NCBI GenBank assembly: GCA_029977705.1
Contig: JAPOKJ010000013.1
Coordinates: 1 to 64,000, forward strand
DNA: 64,000 nt
Reading direction: 5' to 3'
From: Burkholderiales bacterium
Lineage (GTDB): Bacteria; Pseudomonadota; Gammaproteobacteria; Burkholderiales; Burkholderiaceae_E
This document shows, one piece after another, positions 16,751-25,653 of this stretch. Position numbers and translations under genes: made by a program. Under the pieces are notes generated by a model. That model worked only from the letters and a program-made list of their open reading frames with translations. It did not search any database and was not told the origin of the DNA. Numbering within the stretch: position 1 is the first letter of the stretch; the number at the start of each line of letters is the position of its first letter.

Positions 16751-19696
16751 TCAGGCCCCGCGCAGCGCCGCCAGCAGGCGCGCAGGCGTCACCGGGACCT
16801 GGTCCAGCCGGCGACCGGTGGCATCCCGGATCGCGTTGAGAATGGCCGGAGCAGTGGCCACCAGGGCAGGTTCACCCACTCCCTTGGCACCATAGGGCCC
16901 AAGCGGCTCGGGATCCTCGATCAGGTGGACCGTCACGGGCGGCATGTCGCCGACACTGGGGATCAGGTAATCGTGCAGGTTGTCGGTGCGGCCCGCAATG
17001 TATTCCTCCATCAGCGCCAGGCCCAGTCCCTGGGCAATGCCGCCATGCACCTGTCCCTCGACCTGGGTCGGGTTGATGGCGCGACCGACATCATGGGCCG
17101 CATGGATGGCCAGCACCCTCACCGAGCCCAGGTCCAGGTCGACCTCGACCTCGGCAAACTGCGCCGCAAAGCCGTAGGTGGCGTAAGGGACGCCCTGACC
17201 ATCGGCATCCAGGGCAATGGTGGGCGGATCGAAATTGCCGCTCGCCACGGCGATGTCGCCGCGCTCATCGAGCGGCATCATGGTCAGGTCCAGCTCGCGC
17301 CACTCCTCCTGCCCGGTCGGCCCGCGCGCACAGCCGCGCAGCAGGTCCTGATCGACCCGCAGCAGGACATCGTCGCGCTCGCCGAAGCCGAGCAGTGCCG
17401 CCAGCTTGCGGCGCAGCGCCTCGCCGGCCAGACGGGCCGCGTTGCCAGAGACAAAGGTCTGGCGCGAGGCCGAACTCTTGCCGGCATCCTGGGTCAGCCA
17501 GGTGTCGGCGCGCACCTGGTCGAACAGGCTGACCGGCACGCCAAGGGCCTGGGCGCAGATCTGCGGCAGGATGGTGTAGGTGCCCTGCCCGATGTCGACC
17601 GCGCCGTTGTAGAGCATGAAGCGGCCCTGCGGGCGCAGTCCGACACTCATCGTGGAGGGGTTGGCGATCACCGTGTTGCCGATGCCGTACCACATGCAGG
17701 CGACGCCGACCCCGCGCCGCTTTCGTCCGCTGTAACGGCGGTGCGGATCGCTGTCCAGATCGTCGCCGGGCAGGATGCGGCGCAGGCGGGCATCATCGAT
17801 CACGGCGCGGGCATTGAAATCGGCGACCGCCGCCCGGGCCGTGTTCCAGGCCGGGCGCAGGGCCTCGAGACAGGCCTGCAGCCCGACACTGGCCGACAGC
17901 ACCTGGCCAGTGGCGGTGCGGTCACCGGCGCGCAGGGCTTGCTCATGACGGTACTCGAGCGGATCACGGCCAAAGCGCAGGGCCAGCTCGTCGATCAGGC
18001 CCTCGGTCAGCAGGGTCGCCTGCGGTACGCCAAAGCCGCGGAAGGCGCCCGAGACCGAGTTGTGGGTGAGCACGGCACGGGTCAGGGCCCGGACATTGGG
18101 AAAGCGGTACGGTCCGCAGGCATGGATCGGGACCCGGTTGGCCACCGTCGGTCCCCAGGACGAGTAAGCCCCGGTATTGAAGTCCCCTTCGAAATCGAAG
18201 GCCTGGAACTGGCCCTGGGCATCGGTGCTGATGCTGGCCGACAGGCGGGAGGGATGGCGCTTGGTGCTCGAGACCATCGATTCGCGCCGACCGTAGACGA
18301 TGCGCGCCGGCTGGCCGAACTTGCGCGCCGCGGCAACCAGCAGCGGCTGGATCGACAGGTCCAGCTTGCCACCGAAACCGCCACCGACCGATGACGGAAT
18401 GATCCTGACCTGCTCTGGCCGCAGCTGGAACATGTGGGCAATCTCGTCCCGGTCCATGTACGGGGTCTGGGTGGTGGCAAAGATCGTCACCACCGGTTCG
18501 CCGGCGCCGGTCATGGCGGCACTGTCCCAGCTCGCCCAGCCGGCCTCGGGCTCGAGATAGGCATGTTCGACATAGGGGGTGCGCATCGTGCCGCGCACAC
18601 TCAGGGCCGCATCACGCACGACCTGGTCGAAACGGCCAGACTCAGCCTCGCGAAAGACCCGCCCGCGGCACAGCACATTGTCGGGCCAGCGCTCCTGCAC
18701 CACGGCTGCGCCGGGCGCCAATGCCTGGGCCGGTTCGAGCACGGCCTGCATCGGCTGGTAGCGCACGGGAATGTCTTCCTCGCGCAGGCTGGCCAGGGCG
18801 GCAGGGTCGCCGACCAGCACCGCCACAGCCTCGCCCTGGAAGCGGGTCTGGCCCTCGGCCAGGGCCGGCTGGTCGCGCAGATCGGGAAAGATCGCAAAAC
18901 GGTTGACGGGTATGTCGGCGGCCACCAGCAGGCCGCGCAAACCCGACTGCAGGTTCACCCACTGCACCACATCATTGAGCGAGAAGCGGGCATGGGCATG
19001 CGGCGAGCGCAGCACGCGCAGGCCCAGGCAATTGGCGGGGGCCTCGTCGGCGCCGAAGCGCTCGGCACCGCTGACCTTGTCGGCAGCATCGAAACGGGTG
19101 ATGCGGGCACCGGCATGCCCGGGGTCGGCCGCCACGGCGGGCGAGGCCAGGCTGGCCTGCGGACGAGAGGCCACCAGCACCGCCTCGATGATCTTGCGAT
19201 AACCGGTGCAGCGGCACAACACGCCGGCCAGCGCGTCCTGCACCTGGGCCTCATCGGGCTGGGCCTGACGCAACAACAATTCATGAGCGGCCATCAGCAT
19301 GCCGGGCGTGCAGATGCCGCATTGGGCGGCGCCAACATCGGCAAAGGCCTTTTGCAGGCGTCTGCCCAATGCGCTGGCAGCCAGGCCCTCGACGGTGAGG
19401 ACGCGCTGCCCCTGGACCTGGGCGACAGGAACCAGACAGGCGCAGACCTGGCGCTCGTCCAGGGAGACGGTGCAGATGCCGCAGTCGCCAGCGCTGCAGC
19501 CCAGCTTGGTGCCGGTCAATGCAAATTCCTCGCGCAGCACCTGGCTCAGGCGCGTCATCGGCTGGCTGTGACTGACACAGGCCTTGCCATTGAGCTCGAA
19601 GGCCGTTGCCGGCCGGGGCTGATCCCCGTCGTCACGGTCAAGCGTATCCATGTCCAGCGGTGTCTGCTCCTGCGAGGCAGCCTTGGGTCGATCCAT
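16751..19696 (-). CDS. Fused [2Fe-2S]/molybdopterin hydroxylase subunit, xanthine dehydrogenase family (putative nicotinate dehydrogenase)
   Basis: This is a 981-residue protein that joins the iron-sulfur and molybdenum subunits of a xanthine-dehydrogenase-family hydroxylase. Residues 30-175 hold two [2Fe-2S] clusters: C67, C72, C75 and C87, then C126, C129, C161 and C163 (QCGICTPGM, CRCTGY). The molybdopterin part shows PYVEHAYLEPE, SVGGGFGGK, GAFRGFGVPQA and the catalytic Glu in GVGEPAL near residue 942. It would hydroxylate nicotinate at C6 with water as the oxygen source. In E. barkeri the molybdenum subunit is split into two genes, so the architecture here differs. The FAD subunit gene ends two bases upstream. 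Another N-heterocycle is possible as substrate. Confidence 0.88.
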   Translation of the reverse strand: MDRPKAASQEQTPLDMDTLDRDDGDQPRPATAFELNGKACVSHSQPMTRLSQVLREEFALTGTKLGCSAGDCGICTVSLDERQVCACLVPVAQVQGQRVLTVEGLAASALGRRLQKAFADVGAAQCGICTPGMLMAAHELLLRQAQPDEAQVQDALAGVLCRCTGYRKIIEAVLVASRPQASLASPAVAADPGHAGARITRFDAADKVSGAERFGADEAPANCLGLRVLRSPHAHARFSLNDVVQWVNLQSGLRGLLVAADIPVNRFAIFPDLRDQPALAEGQTRFQGEAVAVLVGDPAALASLREEDIPVRYQPMQAVLEPAQALAPGAAVVQERWPDNVLCRGRVFREAESGRFDQVVRDAALSVRGTMRTPYVEHAYLEPEAGWASWDSAAMTGAGEPVVTIFATTQTPYMDRDEIAHMFQLRPEQVRIIPSSVGGGFGGKLDLSIQPLLVAAARKFGQPARIVYGRRESMVSSTKRHPSRLSASISTDAQGQFQAFDFEGDFNTGAYSSWGPTVANRVPIHACGPYRFPNVRALTRAVLTHNSVSGAFRGFGVPQATLLTEGLIDELALRFGRDPLEYRHEQALRAGDRTATGQVLSASVGLQACLEALRPAWNTARAAVADFNARAVIDDARLRRILPGDDLDSDPHRRYSGRKRRGVGVACMWYGIGNTVIANPSTMSVGLRPQGRFMLYNGAVDIGQGTYTILPQICAQALGVPVSLFDQVRADTWLTQDAGKSSASRQTFVSGNAARLAGEALRRKLAALLGFGERDDVLLRVDQDLLRGCARGPTGQEEWRELDLTMMPLDERGDIAVASGNFDPPTIALDADGQGVPYATYGFAAQFAEVEVDLDLGSVRVLAIHAAHDVGRAINPTQVEGQVHGGIAQGLGLALMEEYIAGRTDNLHDYLIPSVGDMPPVTVHLIEDPEPLGPYGAKGVGEPALVATAPAILNAIRDATGRRLDQVPVTPARLLAALRGA

Positions 19697-19698
19697 GT

Positions 19699-20580
19699 TC
19701 AGGTTCCGGTATCGGTCAGCATTTCGGCCTGCAGGCGCGACAGCAACTGGGTGACAAGGTTGAGGCGATAGACGCGGTCGGCACGCACGTCATCGATCGG
19801 ACTGAGCAGGGCCAGGCAGGCCTTGAAAACCTCGTCACGCCGGGCAGCCGGCATGCCGGCGCAGGCCCATTGCTCGAAGGGGGTCAGTCGCACGGCCACG
19901 GCCGAACAGGCGCCCACCGACACCCGGCAGGACGTCCAGGGCGATCCAGGGGCGGTGCTCGCGGCACGGGTCCACTGCGCGGCCAGCATGGCGATGGAGA
20001 TCACCAGGTAGCGACGGGTACCCATCTTCAGAAAGAGCGAGCAAGCCCGCTCCTGTTGCGGCAGCAGAAGGCCGCAGACCACCTCGTCGGGCGCCAGCGC
20101 GGTGCGGCGCGGCCCCAGGACAAAGGCCTCGACCGGCAGCAGGCGGATGCCCCGCGCCGAGGCAATCTCGACCCGGGCGCCCAGGGCCATCAGGCAGGGC
20201 ACGCCATCGGCCGCCGGCGAGGCATTGCACAGGTTGCCGACCAGGGTGCCGCGGTTCTGGATCTGCCGTGCCCCGATCTCGCGCGCCGCCTGGCGCAGCG
20301 CCTGGAAAGCGGGCCCCTGCAACTGGGGCGCCGTCAGCACCTGGGACCAGGTCACCATGGCGCCCAGGCGCACAAAAACCTGTGCGCCTTCGGTGGCACG
20401 GCTGATGCGCCCGAAGCCGGCCACGGCCGACAGGTCGAGCACATCCTCGTCGATCGCCTGATCGGCCCGGGCGGGGAAAAAATCGGTCCCGCCGGCCAGC
20501 AGCCTGAGGCCGGGACGACCCAGCAGGGGCAGCACCTCGGACAAGGCCTGCGGGCGATGATAATGGCCGCCCATGCTCAT
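19699..20580 (-). CDS. FAD-binding subunit of the molybdenum hydroxylase
   Basis: This is a 293-residue CoxM/CutM-type subunit that passes electrons from the iron-sulfur clusters to an acceptor. FAD-binding motifs are visible: [15 protein letters not shown] near the N-terminus and [24 protein letters not shown] in the middle. The start at [10 protein letters not shown] (20580) is chosen because the family begins shortly before the PQALSEVL segment; an upstream extension to 20670 has no homology and reaches into the divergent control region. It appears to be the first gene of the operon, two bases ahead of the fused subunit gene. No strong ribosome site is seen. Confidence 0.88.
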   Translation of the reverse strand: MSMGGHYHRPQALSEVLPLLGRPGLRLLAGGTDFFPARADQAIDEDVLDLSAVAGFGRISRATEGAQVFVRLGAMVTWSQVLTAPQLQGPAFQALRQAAREIGARQIQNRGTLVGNLCNASPAADGVPCLMALGARVEIASARGIRLLPVEAFVLGPRRTALAPDEVVCGLLLPQQERACSLFLKMGTRRYLVISIAMLAAQWTRAASTAPGSPWTSCRVSVGACSAVAVRLTPFEQWACAGMPAARRDEVFKACLALLSPIDDVRADRVYRLNLVTQLLSRLQAEMLTDTGT

Positions 20581-20833
20581 GCTGCGGGCCGCCGATGGGC
20601 AGGAAGGCGTGCCAAGACGCGAGAAACAACTTTCAAAATCATGCAATGACCACGGACGCAGGATGCTCAAGCATAGGTCAATTTTCCGCAGCGCGGTACA
20701 ATTTCAGCCAAACCGGGCCTGTGCGCGCCCCGCCGGCCAGCAGTCCCGGGCTGCGGGCGGACGCCGGCGCGCTGCACCGCCCCTGCCTGCGACGCCTGGC
20801 GCCGCTCCTCCTTTTCTCCCTGAGATTGCTGCA
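20581..20833. promoter_or_regulatory. Divergent control region between the nicotinate operon and fdxA
   Basis: This 253-base region separates the first gene of the minus-strand operon from fdxA. It holds a perfect inverted repeat ATGCT-CA-AGCAT at 20663-20674, a possible operator. A TACAAT at 20697-20702 could be a -10 box for fdxA, but no convincing -35 accompanies it. An AT-rich patch at 20630-20650 lies near the operon side. No regulator gene is adjacent. Confidence 0.4.
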
Positions 20834-21157
20834 ATGACCCATGTCGTGACCGAATCCTGCATCCGCTGCAAGTACACGGATTGTGTGGATGTCTGCCCGG
20901 TGGACTGTTTCCGCGAGGGCCCGAATTTCCTGACCATCGATCCCGATGAGTGCATCGACTGCGCCGTGTGCATCCCGGAGTGCCCGGAAGAGGCTATTTT
21001 CGCCGAAGAGGACGTGCCCAAGGGCCAGGAGAAATTCATCGCCCTGAACGTCGAGCTGGCCAAGATCTGGCCCAGCATCACCCGTACCAAGGCACCGCTG
21101 CCCGATGCCGATGAATGGAAGGGCAAGCCCAACAAGCTGGCCGAGCTCAAGCGCTGA
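20834..21157 (+). CDS. fdxA: Seven-iron ferredoxin FdxA
   Basis: This is a 107-residue [3Fe-4S][4Fe-4S] ferredoxin. The N-terminal half holds Cys at 9, 12, 17, 21 and 25 ([17 protein letters not shown]). The second set is C40, C43, C46 and C50 ([16 protein letters not shown]). The C-terminal extension [18 protein letters not shown] is typical of the proteobacterial FdxA group. It carries low-potential electrons in the cytosol. It is transcribed away from the nicotinate operon and 28 bases ahead of an Nfn-like oxidoreductase gene. It is a plausible donor for 6-hydroxynicotinate reductase, but FdxA also occurs widely without such a neighbour. Confidence 0.97.
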   Translation: MTHVVTESCIRCKYTDCVDVCPVDCFREGPNFLTIDPDECIDCAVCIPECPEEAIFAEEDVPKGQEKFIALNVELAKIWPSITRTKAPLPDADEWKGKPNKLAELKR

Positions 21158-21185
21158 ACGCGCGCCCTCAACGGCACCGCTTGCC

Positions 21186-24100
21186 ATGCTGAGGCTGGGA
21201 TTCGGCCTCGATTTCAAGGCCCTGCTCGATGACAGCGCCCTGCCCCGGCTGCAATCGTTGCTCGAGCAGCGGCTGGCAGGGCAGCCACCAGCGGATGACC
21301 CCACCGAGGCCTTGCTGCACAAGGCGCGCCTGCTCGAAGCGCTGATCGCCGAACTGTTCGGGTTGCAGGCCTCCTTGCAGGCCTACCGGGGACGCGACGC
21401 CGACTTTGCGCTCCTTCAGACCTTCAAATACAAGTTCGTCAAGCGCAAGGCGATGTTGCCGGCCGATCCGGCCGCCCTTTCCACCTACGATCCGGCCCCG
21501 GCCCGCGCCCTGTGGGGGCAACTGGGCCTGCTCGATGCACAGGGCAGGCTCGACGAAGTGGCATTCGCGCGCCAGGTGCAGGCCTGGCAGAAGGCAGCCG
21601 ACGAACCCGAGGCCCGCCACCGGTTACAGATGGCCACCACTTACTGCGCCTGGGCCGCACTGGATCCGGGGGGCCGTCACGAACACGCGGGCAGTGTGCT
21701 GTTCGCCCATGCCCGTGCCCTCGAGCCGGAGCAACTGCTCGAAGGCCTGCAGTCATCGCGCCGGGTGATCTCGATCCAGCCCCAGAGGCAGCATGCACGC
21801 GATGGCTTTTCGCTGACCGATGCGGGTCCGGCGCCTGCCCAGGGGCATGACCAGGCGCACTATTGCCTGGTATGCCACCGCAATGGAACCGACTCCTGCG
21901 CCAAGGGCATGCATGACGGCGCGGGCAAGCCACGCACCAATGCCCTGGGCCAGGCCCTGAGCGGCTGCCCGCTGCATGAGCGGATCTCGGAGTTTCAGCA
22001 ACTGCGCCAGGAGGGCCTGCCGATCGCGGCGCTGGCCATGATCACCCGCGACAATCCCATGGTGGCGGCCACTGGTCACCGGATCTGCAACGAGTGCTCG
22101 CGCGCCTGCGTCTTCCAGCAGCAAAGCCCCGTCGACATTCCGGGCGGTGAAACCCGCATCCTGGAAGACGTCCTGGCCCTGCCCTGGGGCGTGGAAATCT
22201 ATGGGTTGCTGATGCGCTGGAATCCTCTTCGGGACCAGCCCCTGCCCCTGCCCGACAGTGGCCGACGGGTGCTGGTCGCCGGACTCGGCCCGGCCGGTTT
22301 CACCCTGGCCCATCACCTGCTGCAACAAGGCCATCAGGTGATCGCGATCGACGGCCAGAAGATCGAACCCCTGCCCAGCGGCCTGTGCGAGCAACCGGTG
22401 CCGTCCTGGCAGGACTTCCAGGAAGATCTGGCCACGCGCCTGCCAGCCGGCTTTGGCGGTGTCGCCGAGTACGGCATTACCGCGCGCTGGAACAAGAACT
22501 ACCTGAAGCTGATCCGGCTGATGCTGGAGCGGCGAGCCCGCCTGCGGCTGCTCGGCGGCGTGCGCCTGGGCGCGCAGGTGGATATCGCCGGCGCCCTGCA
22601 AGCCGGCTTCGATCATGTGGCCCTGGCCTGGGGCGCGGGCAAACCGCTGCTCTGGGAACACACCGGCCCCCTGCCGCGGGGGGTGCGCATGGCCAGTGAT
22701 TTCCTGATGGCCCTGCAACTGGGCGGCGCGCAGCGCGAGGATGCCCTGGCCGCGCTGCAGATCGAACTGCCCCTGGCCGTCATCGGAGGGGGCCTGACCG
22801 CTGTCGATACGGCCACCGAGGCCCTGGCCTATTACGCGGTCCAGGTCGAGCGCTTCGCCCGTCGCCACCGCGCCCTCGAAAGCGATCCGTACAGTGCCGG
22901 CTACCTGGGTGCACTGGCGCCCGCCGAGCGGGCCCGGGCCGAGCGCTTTCTGGCCCATGGCCAGGCGATCATCGCCGAGCGTGCGCAGGCCGGGCGCGAG
23001 GGCCGTCCACCCAACCTGCACCCGCTGCTGCAGGCCTGGGGCGGTGTCACCCTGATTTATCGAAAGGCCTTGACGCAAAGTCCGGCCTACCGGCTCAACC
23101 ACGAGGAATTGCAAAAGGCACTGGACGAAGGCCTTCAGGTGCGCGAGCGCTGCCGCGTCCTGGGCACGGTCGAGGACGACGAGCGCAGCCTTCAGGCCCT
23201 GCGGCTGGCGCAGTCTGGCGACGATGCGATCGATCCCGTCGAACAGATACCAGTGCGCACGGTGCTGCTGGCCCTGGGGACCGACCGCCAGGTGCTCGAT
23301 GCACAGGAGGCGGCGCCCGGATTGAGTGGCCTGCCCGAGGCTCCCGGGCTGGACGCGATCGGCGGGCAAGCGGTGGCGGATCTGCGTGCGGCCGGGTTTC
23401 TTCCGCTGCCCGATCCGCGCATCAGTCACTACGGCGACATGCATCCGGCCTACGCCGGCAGCGTCGTCAAGGCCATGGCCAGTGCGGCCGATGGTGCCCG
23501 CGCCCTGGCCAGGGTCCTGCGGCCGCGACCGGCCAGCGAGCGGTCAGGCGTCGAATCCTTCGAAACCTTTGCCAGCCGCCTGCAGTCGCAATGGTGTGCG
23601 CGGGTACTGGCCTGTCAGCGCCTGCAGCCCGGCATCATCGAGGTGCAGGTCGGCGCGCCGGCCGCCGCCGCCCGCTTCCAGCCTGGCCAGTTCTACAAGT
23701 TGCAGGATCTGGCCGTCCCGCTGACCGCCGAGGCTGCCGGCGAACCAATGGCAATGACCGGCGCCTGGCGCGATGCCGGGCAGGGCGTGCTGGCCACCGT
23801 GGTCCTGCAATGCGGCGCATCCACCGACCGCATCAGCCAGTGGCAGAGCGGTCAACCCGTGGTCCTGATGGGACCGGCCGGCATGCCCAGCCAGATTCCG
23901 GCCAATGCCTCGGTGCTGCTGGTCGGCGGTGGGCTGGGCAACGCGGTCCTGTTCTCGATCGGTCAGGCCTGCCGCGCCCGCGGCTGCCGGGTGACTTATA
24001 TCGCGGGTTACCGGCGCGCCCAGGACCTGTTTCACCGCGAAGCCATCGAAGCGGCGGCCGACGAGGTGCTCTGGTGCTTCGAGGAAGCGGCAGCCCCTGA

Positions 24101-24554
24101 CCCGATGCGCTCGCAGGACCGGCTGGTGCAGGGCAATGTCCTGCAAGGTCTGAGGCTGCTGGCCGATGAGGGTCGGCTGCGCCAGGCCGGGCATCTGCTG
24201 GTGATCGGCTCGGATGCCATGATGGCCGCAGTCGCCCAGACGCTCGGCGGGCCGCTGCAGCACCAATGCAGCCCCCACCTGGAGGCCTGGGCCTCGGTCA
24301 ATGCACCCATGCAATGCATGATGAAAGGCATCTGTGGCCAATGCCTGCAGGCGGTGCGCGACCCGGATACCGGTCAGTGGCGGCATGTATTTGCCTGCGA
24401 GGCCCAGGACCAGCCCCTGATGGCCATCGACTTCGGGCAGCTGAAAGCCCGGCTGGCACAAAACCGGGTGCTGGAATTGCAAAGCCGAATCCTGCAGGCC
24501 CATACCCCGCAAGCCCGCCAGGGCGCTTCGCAACCGACCGGCGAGGTCCGCTGA
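21186..24554 (+). CDS. Fused NfnB/NfnA-like iron-sulfur flavoprotein oxidoreductase
   Basis: This 1122-residue protein combines two modules that are separate subunits in NADH-dependent ferredoxin:NADP oxidoreductase. Residues 1-220 form a helical region I do not recognise. Residues 225-320 hold a GltD-type double iron-sulfur domain (C227, C230, C238, C261, C301, C304, C308). An FAD site GLGPAG follows near 366-371 and a second nucleotide site VIGGGLTAVDTATE near 532-545. From about residue 785 there is a PyrK/NfnA-like ferredoxin reductase domain (QPGQFYKL, VGGGLGNA). It ends in a [2Fe-2S] set at C1044, C1050, C1053 and C1071. It probably exchanges electrons between NAD(P)H and ferredoxin; whether it bifurcates is unknown. 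It overlaps the MOSC gene by one base. Confidence 0.8.
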   Translation: MLRLGFGLDFKALLDDSALPRLQSLLEQRLAGQPPADDPTEALLHKARLLEALIAELFGLQASLQAYRGRDADFALLQTFKYKFVKRKAMLPADPAALSTYDPAPARALWGQLGLLDAQGRLDEVAFARQVQAWQKAADEPEARHRLQMATTYCAWAALDPGGRHEHAGSVLFAHARALEPEQLLEGLQSSRRVISIQPQRQHARDGFSLTDAGPAPAQGHDQAHYCLVCHRNGTDSCAKGMHDGAGKPRTNALGQALSGCPLHERISEFQQLRQEGLPIAALAMITRDNPMVAATGHRICNECSRACVFQQQSPVDIPGGETRILEDVLALPWGVEIYGLLMRWNPLRDQPLPLPDSGRRVLVAGLGPAGFTLAHHLLQQGHQVIAIDGQKIEPLPSGLCEQPVPSWQDFQEDLATRLPAGFGGVAEYGITARWNKNYLKLIRLMLERRARLRLLGGVRLGAQVDIAGALQAGFDHVALAWGAGKPLLWEHTGPLPRGVRMASDFLMALQLGGAQREDALAALQIELPLAVIGGGLTAVDTATEALAYYAVQVERFARRHRALESDPYSAGYLGALAPAERARAERFLAHGQAIIAERAQAGREGRPPNLHPLLQAWGGVTLIYRKALTQSPAYRLNHEELQKALDEGLQVRERCRVLGTVEDDERSLQALRLAQSGDDAIDPVEQIPVRTVLLALGTDRQVLDAQEAAPGLSGLPEAPGLDAIGGQAVADLRAAGFLPLPDPRISHYGDMHPAYAGSVVKAMASAADGARALARVLRPRPASERSGVESFETFASRLQSQWCARVLACQRLQPGIIEVQVGAPAAAARFQPGQFYKLQDLAVPLTAEAAGEPMAMTGAWRDAGQGVLATVVLQCGASTDRISQWQSGQPVVLMGPAGMPSQIPANASVLLVGGGLGNAVLFSIGQACRARGCRVTYIAGYRRAQDLFHREAIEAAADEVLWCFEEAAAPDPMRSQDRLVQGNVLQGLRLLADEGRLRQAGHLLVIGSDAMMAAVAQTLGGPLQHQCSPHLEAWASVNAPMQCMMKGICGQCLQAVRDPDTGQWRHVFACEAQDQPLMAIDFGQLKARLAQNRVLELQSRILQAHTPQARQGASQPTGEVR

Positions 24555-25477
24555 TGCCCCTGATCGAGCAGCTTTTTGTCCACCCGATCAAGTCCTGCCG
24601 CCCGATCGAGGTGGCCCGGGTGCCCCTGGGTCCGCAGGGTCTGGCCCATGACCGGCAATGGATGGTGGTCGATGCCCGCGGACGTTTTCTCACCCAGCGC
24701 GAGTTGCCCGCGATGGCCCGCCTGGTGGTCGATCTGCCACAGGCCGTGCCGGCTGCGCCCGGCGATGCGGGGCTTGACGACCTGCCCAGCCTGGAAGGTC
24801 TGCCGGCCATTGCGGACCTGCGCCTGCGCTGGGCCGATGCGCAAGGCCGTGCCGGGGCGGACGCGCCGCAATGTCGGGTCCAGCCCGGGCACGACCAGGG
24901 CCGGCTGCCCATCCAGGTCTGGAATTACGAGGGACAGGGCATCGATTGTGGCGACGAGGCGGCCGCTTTCCTGAGCCGCTGGCTGGACCGGCCGGTGCGG
25001 CTGGTCCGTTTTCCTGAAGATCAGCAGCGCTCCTGCAATCCGCGCTGGACCGGTACGCTGCAGGGCTCGACGCGCTTTTCCGATGGCTACCCGGTGCTGG
25101 TGCTGGGCAGTGACTCGGTCCGCGATCTGGCGGCAAGGATGGGTCAGCCCCACCTGGCGATGGAGCGATTTCGACCCAATGTGGTGCTCGCCGACCTTCC
25201 GGCCTATGAGGAGGACCACATCGTCACCCTGTGCCTGCCGCGCCAGGGCCAGGCGCAGCCCTTGCTGCAGCTGGTCAAGCCCTGTCCGCGCTGCAGCATG
25301 CCCGACCTCGATCCGCACACGGGCGAGGCCCTGGGCCAGCAGCCGACCGCCCAGTTGGCACGGTATCGGTACCATACGGCGGCCGAGGGTGCCGTCCTGG
25401 GCATGAACGCCCTACCCTTGACCCATGATGCCGTGCTGCACAAGGGACAGCGCCTCGAGCCGATTTACGGATTCTGA
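24554..25477 (+). CDS. MOSC domain-containing protein (YcbX-like)
   Basis: This is a 307-residue protein with an N-terminal MOSC beta-barrel (LIEQLFVHPIKSCRPIEV...GLAHDRQWMVVDARGRFLTQRE) and a C-terminal MOSC domain with FSDGYPVLVLG, ERFRPNVVL and VKPCPRCSMPDLDPHTGE, where the Cys pair is the usual sulfur- or molybdenum-linked site. Family members bind the molybdenum cofactor and act in N-hydroxylated base reduction or in cofactor sulfuration. It lacks the C-terminal ferredoxin domain of E. coli YcbX. Its ATG shares one base with the preceding stop (TGATG), so it is co-translated with the iron-sulfur flavoprotein. Being next to a molybdo-hydroxylase operon fits a Moco role. Confidence 0.9.
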   Translation: MPLIEQLFVHPIKSCRPIEVARVPLGPQGLAHDRQWMVVDARGRFLTQRELPAMARLVVDLPQAVPAAPGDAGLDDLPSLEGLPAIADLRLRWADAQGRAGADAPQCRVQPGHDQGRLPIQVWNYEGQGIDCGDEAAAFLSRWLDRPVRLVRFPEDQQRSCNPRWTGTLQGSTRFSDGYPVLVLGSDSVRDLAARMGQPHLAMERFRPNVVLADLPAYEEDHIVTLCLPRQGQAQPLLQLVKPCPRCSMPDLDPHTGEALGQQPTAQLARYRYHTAAEGAVLGMNALPLTHDAVLHKGQRLEPIYGF

Positions 25478-25653
25478 GTAAAATCGCCTGAATATCCTGA
25501 GTTTGCTGCCGATTTGAGCGCTTGCGCGCCGGCGGTGCGTTCCTGCACCGTGGTACGCTGCAAGCTGCGCACTGCTATGCAGCATGGCGGTTCCAGGCTG
25601 GTGCAGCCCGGCAGCGCCTTTTCCGAGCCCCTGAGATCCAAGGTCCAGACGAC

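Noticed and set aside
16751-19696. Possible selenocysteine codon in the molybdo-hydroxylase, because the anaerobic enzyme contains selenium
   Set aside because: The reading frame has no internal TGA, and the selenium in the anaerobic enzyme is not selenocysteine.
20697-20702. TACAAT as a firm -10 box of fdxA
   Set aside because: No -35 hexamer with acceptable spacing was found, so it is mentioned only as a possibility.
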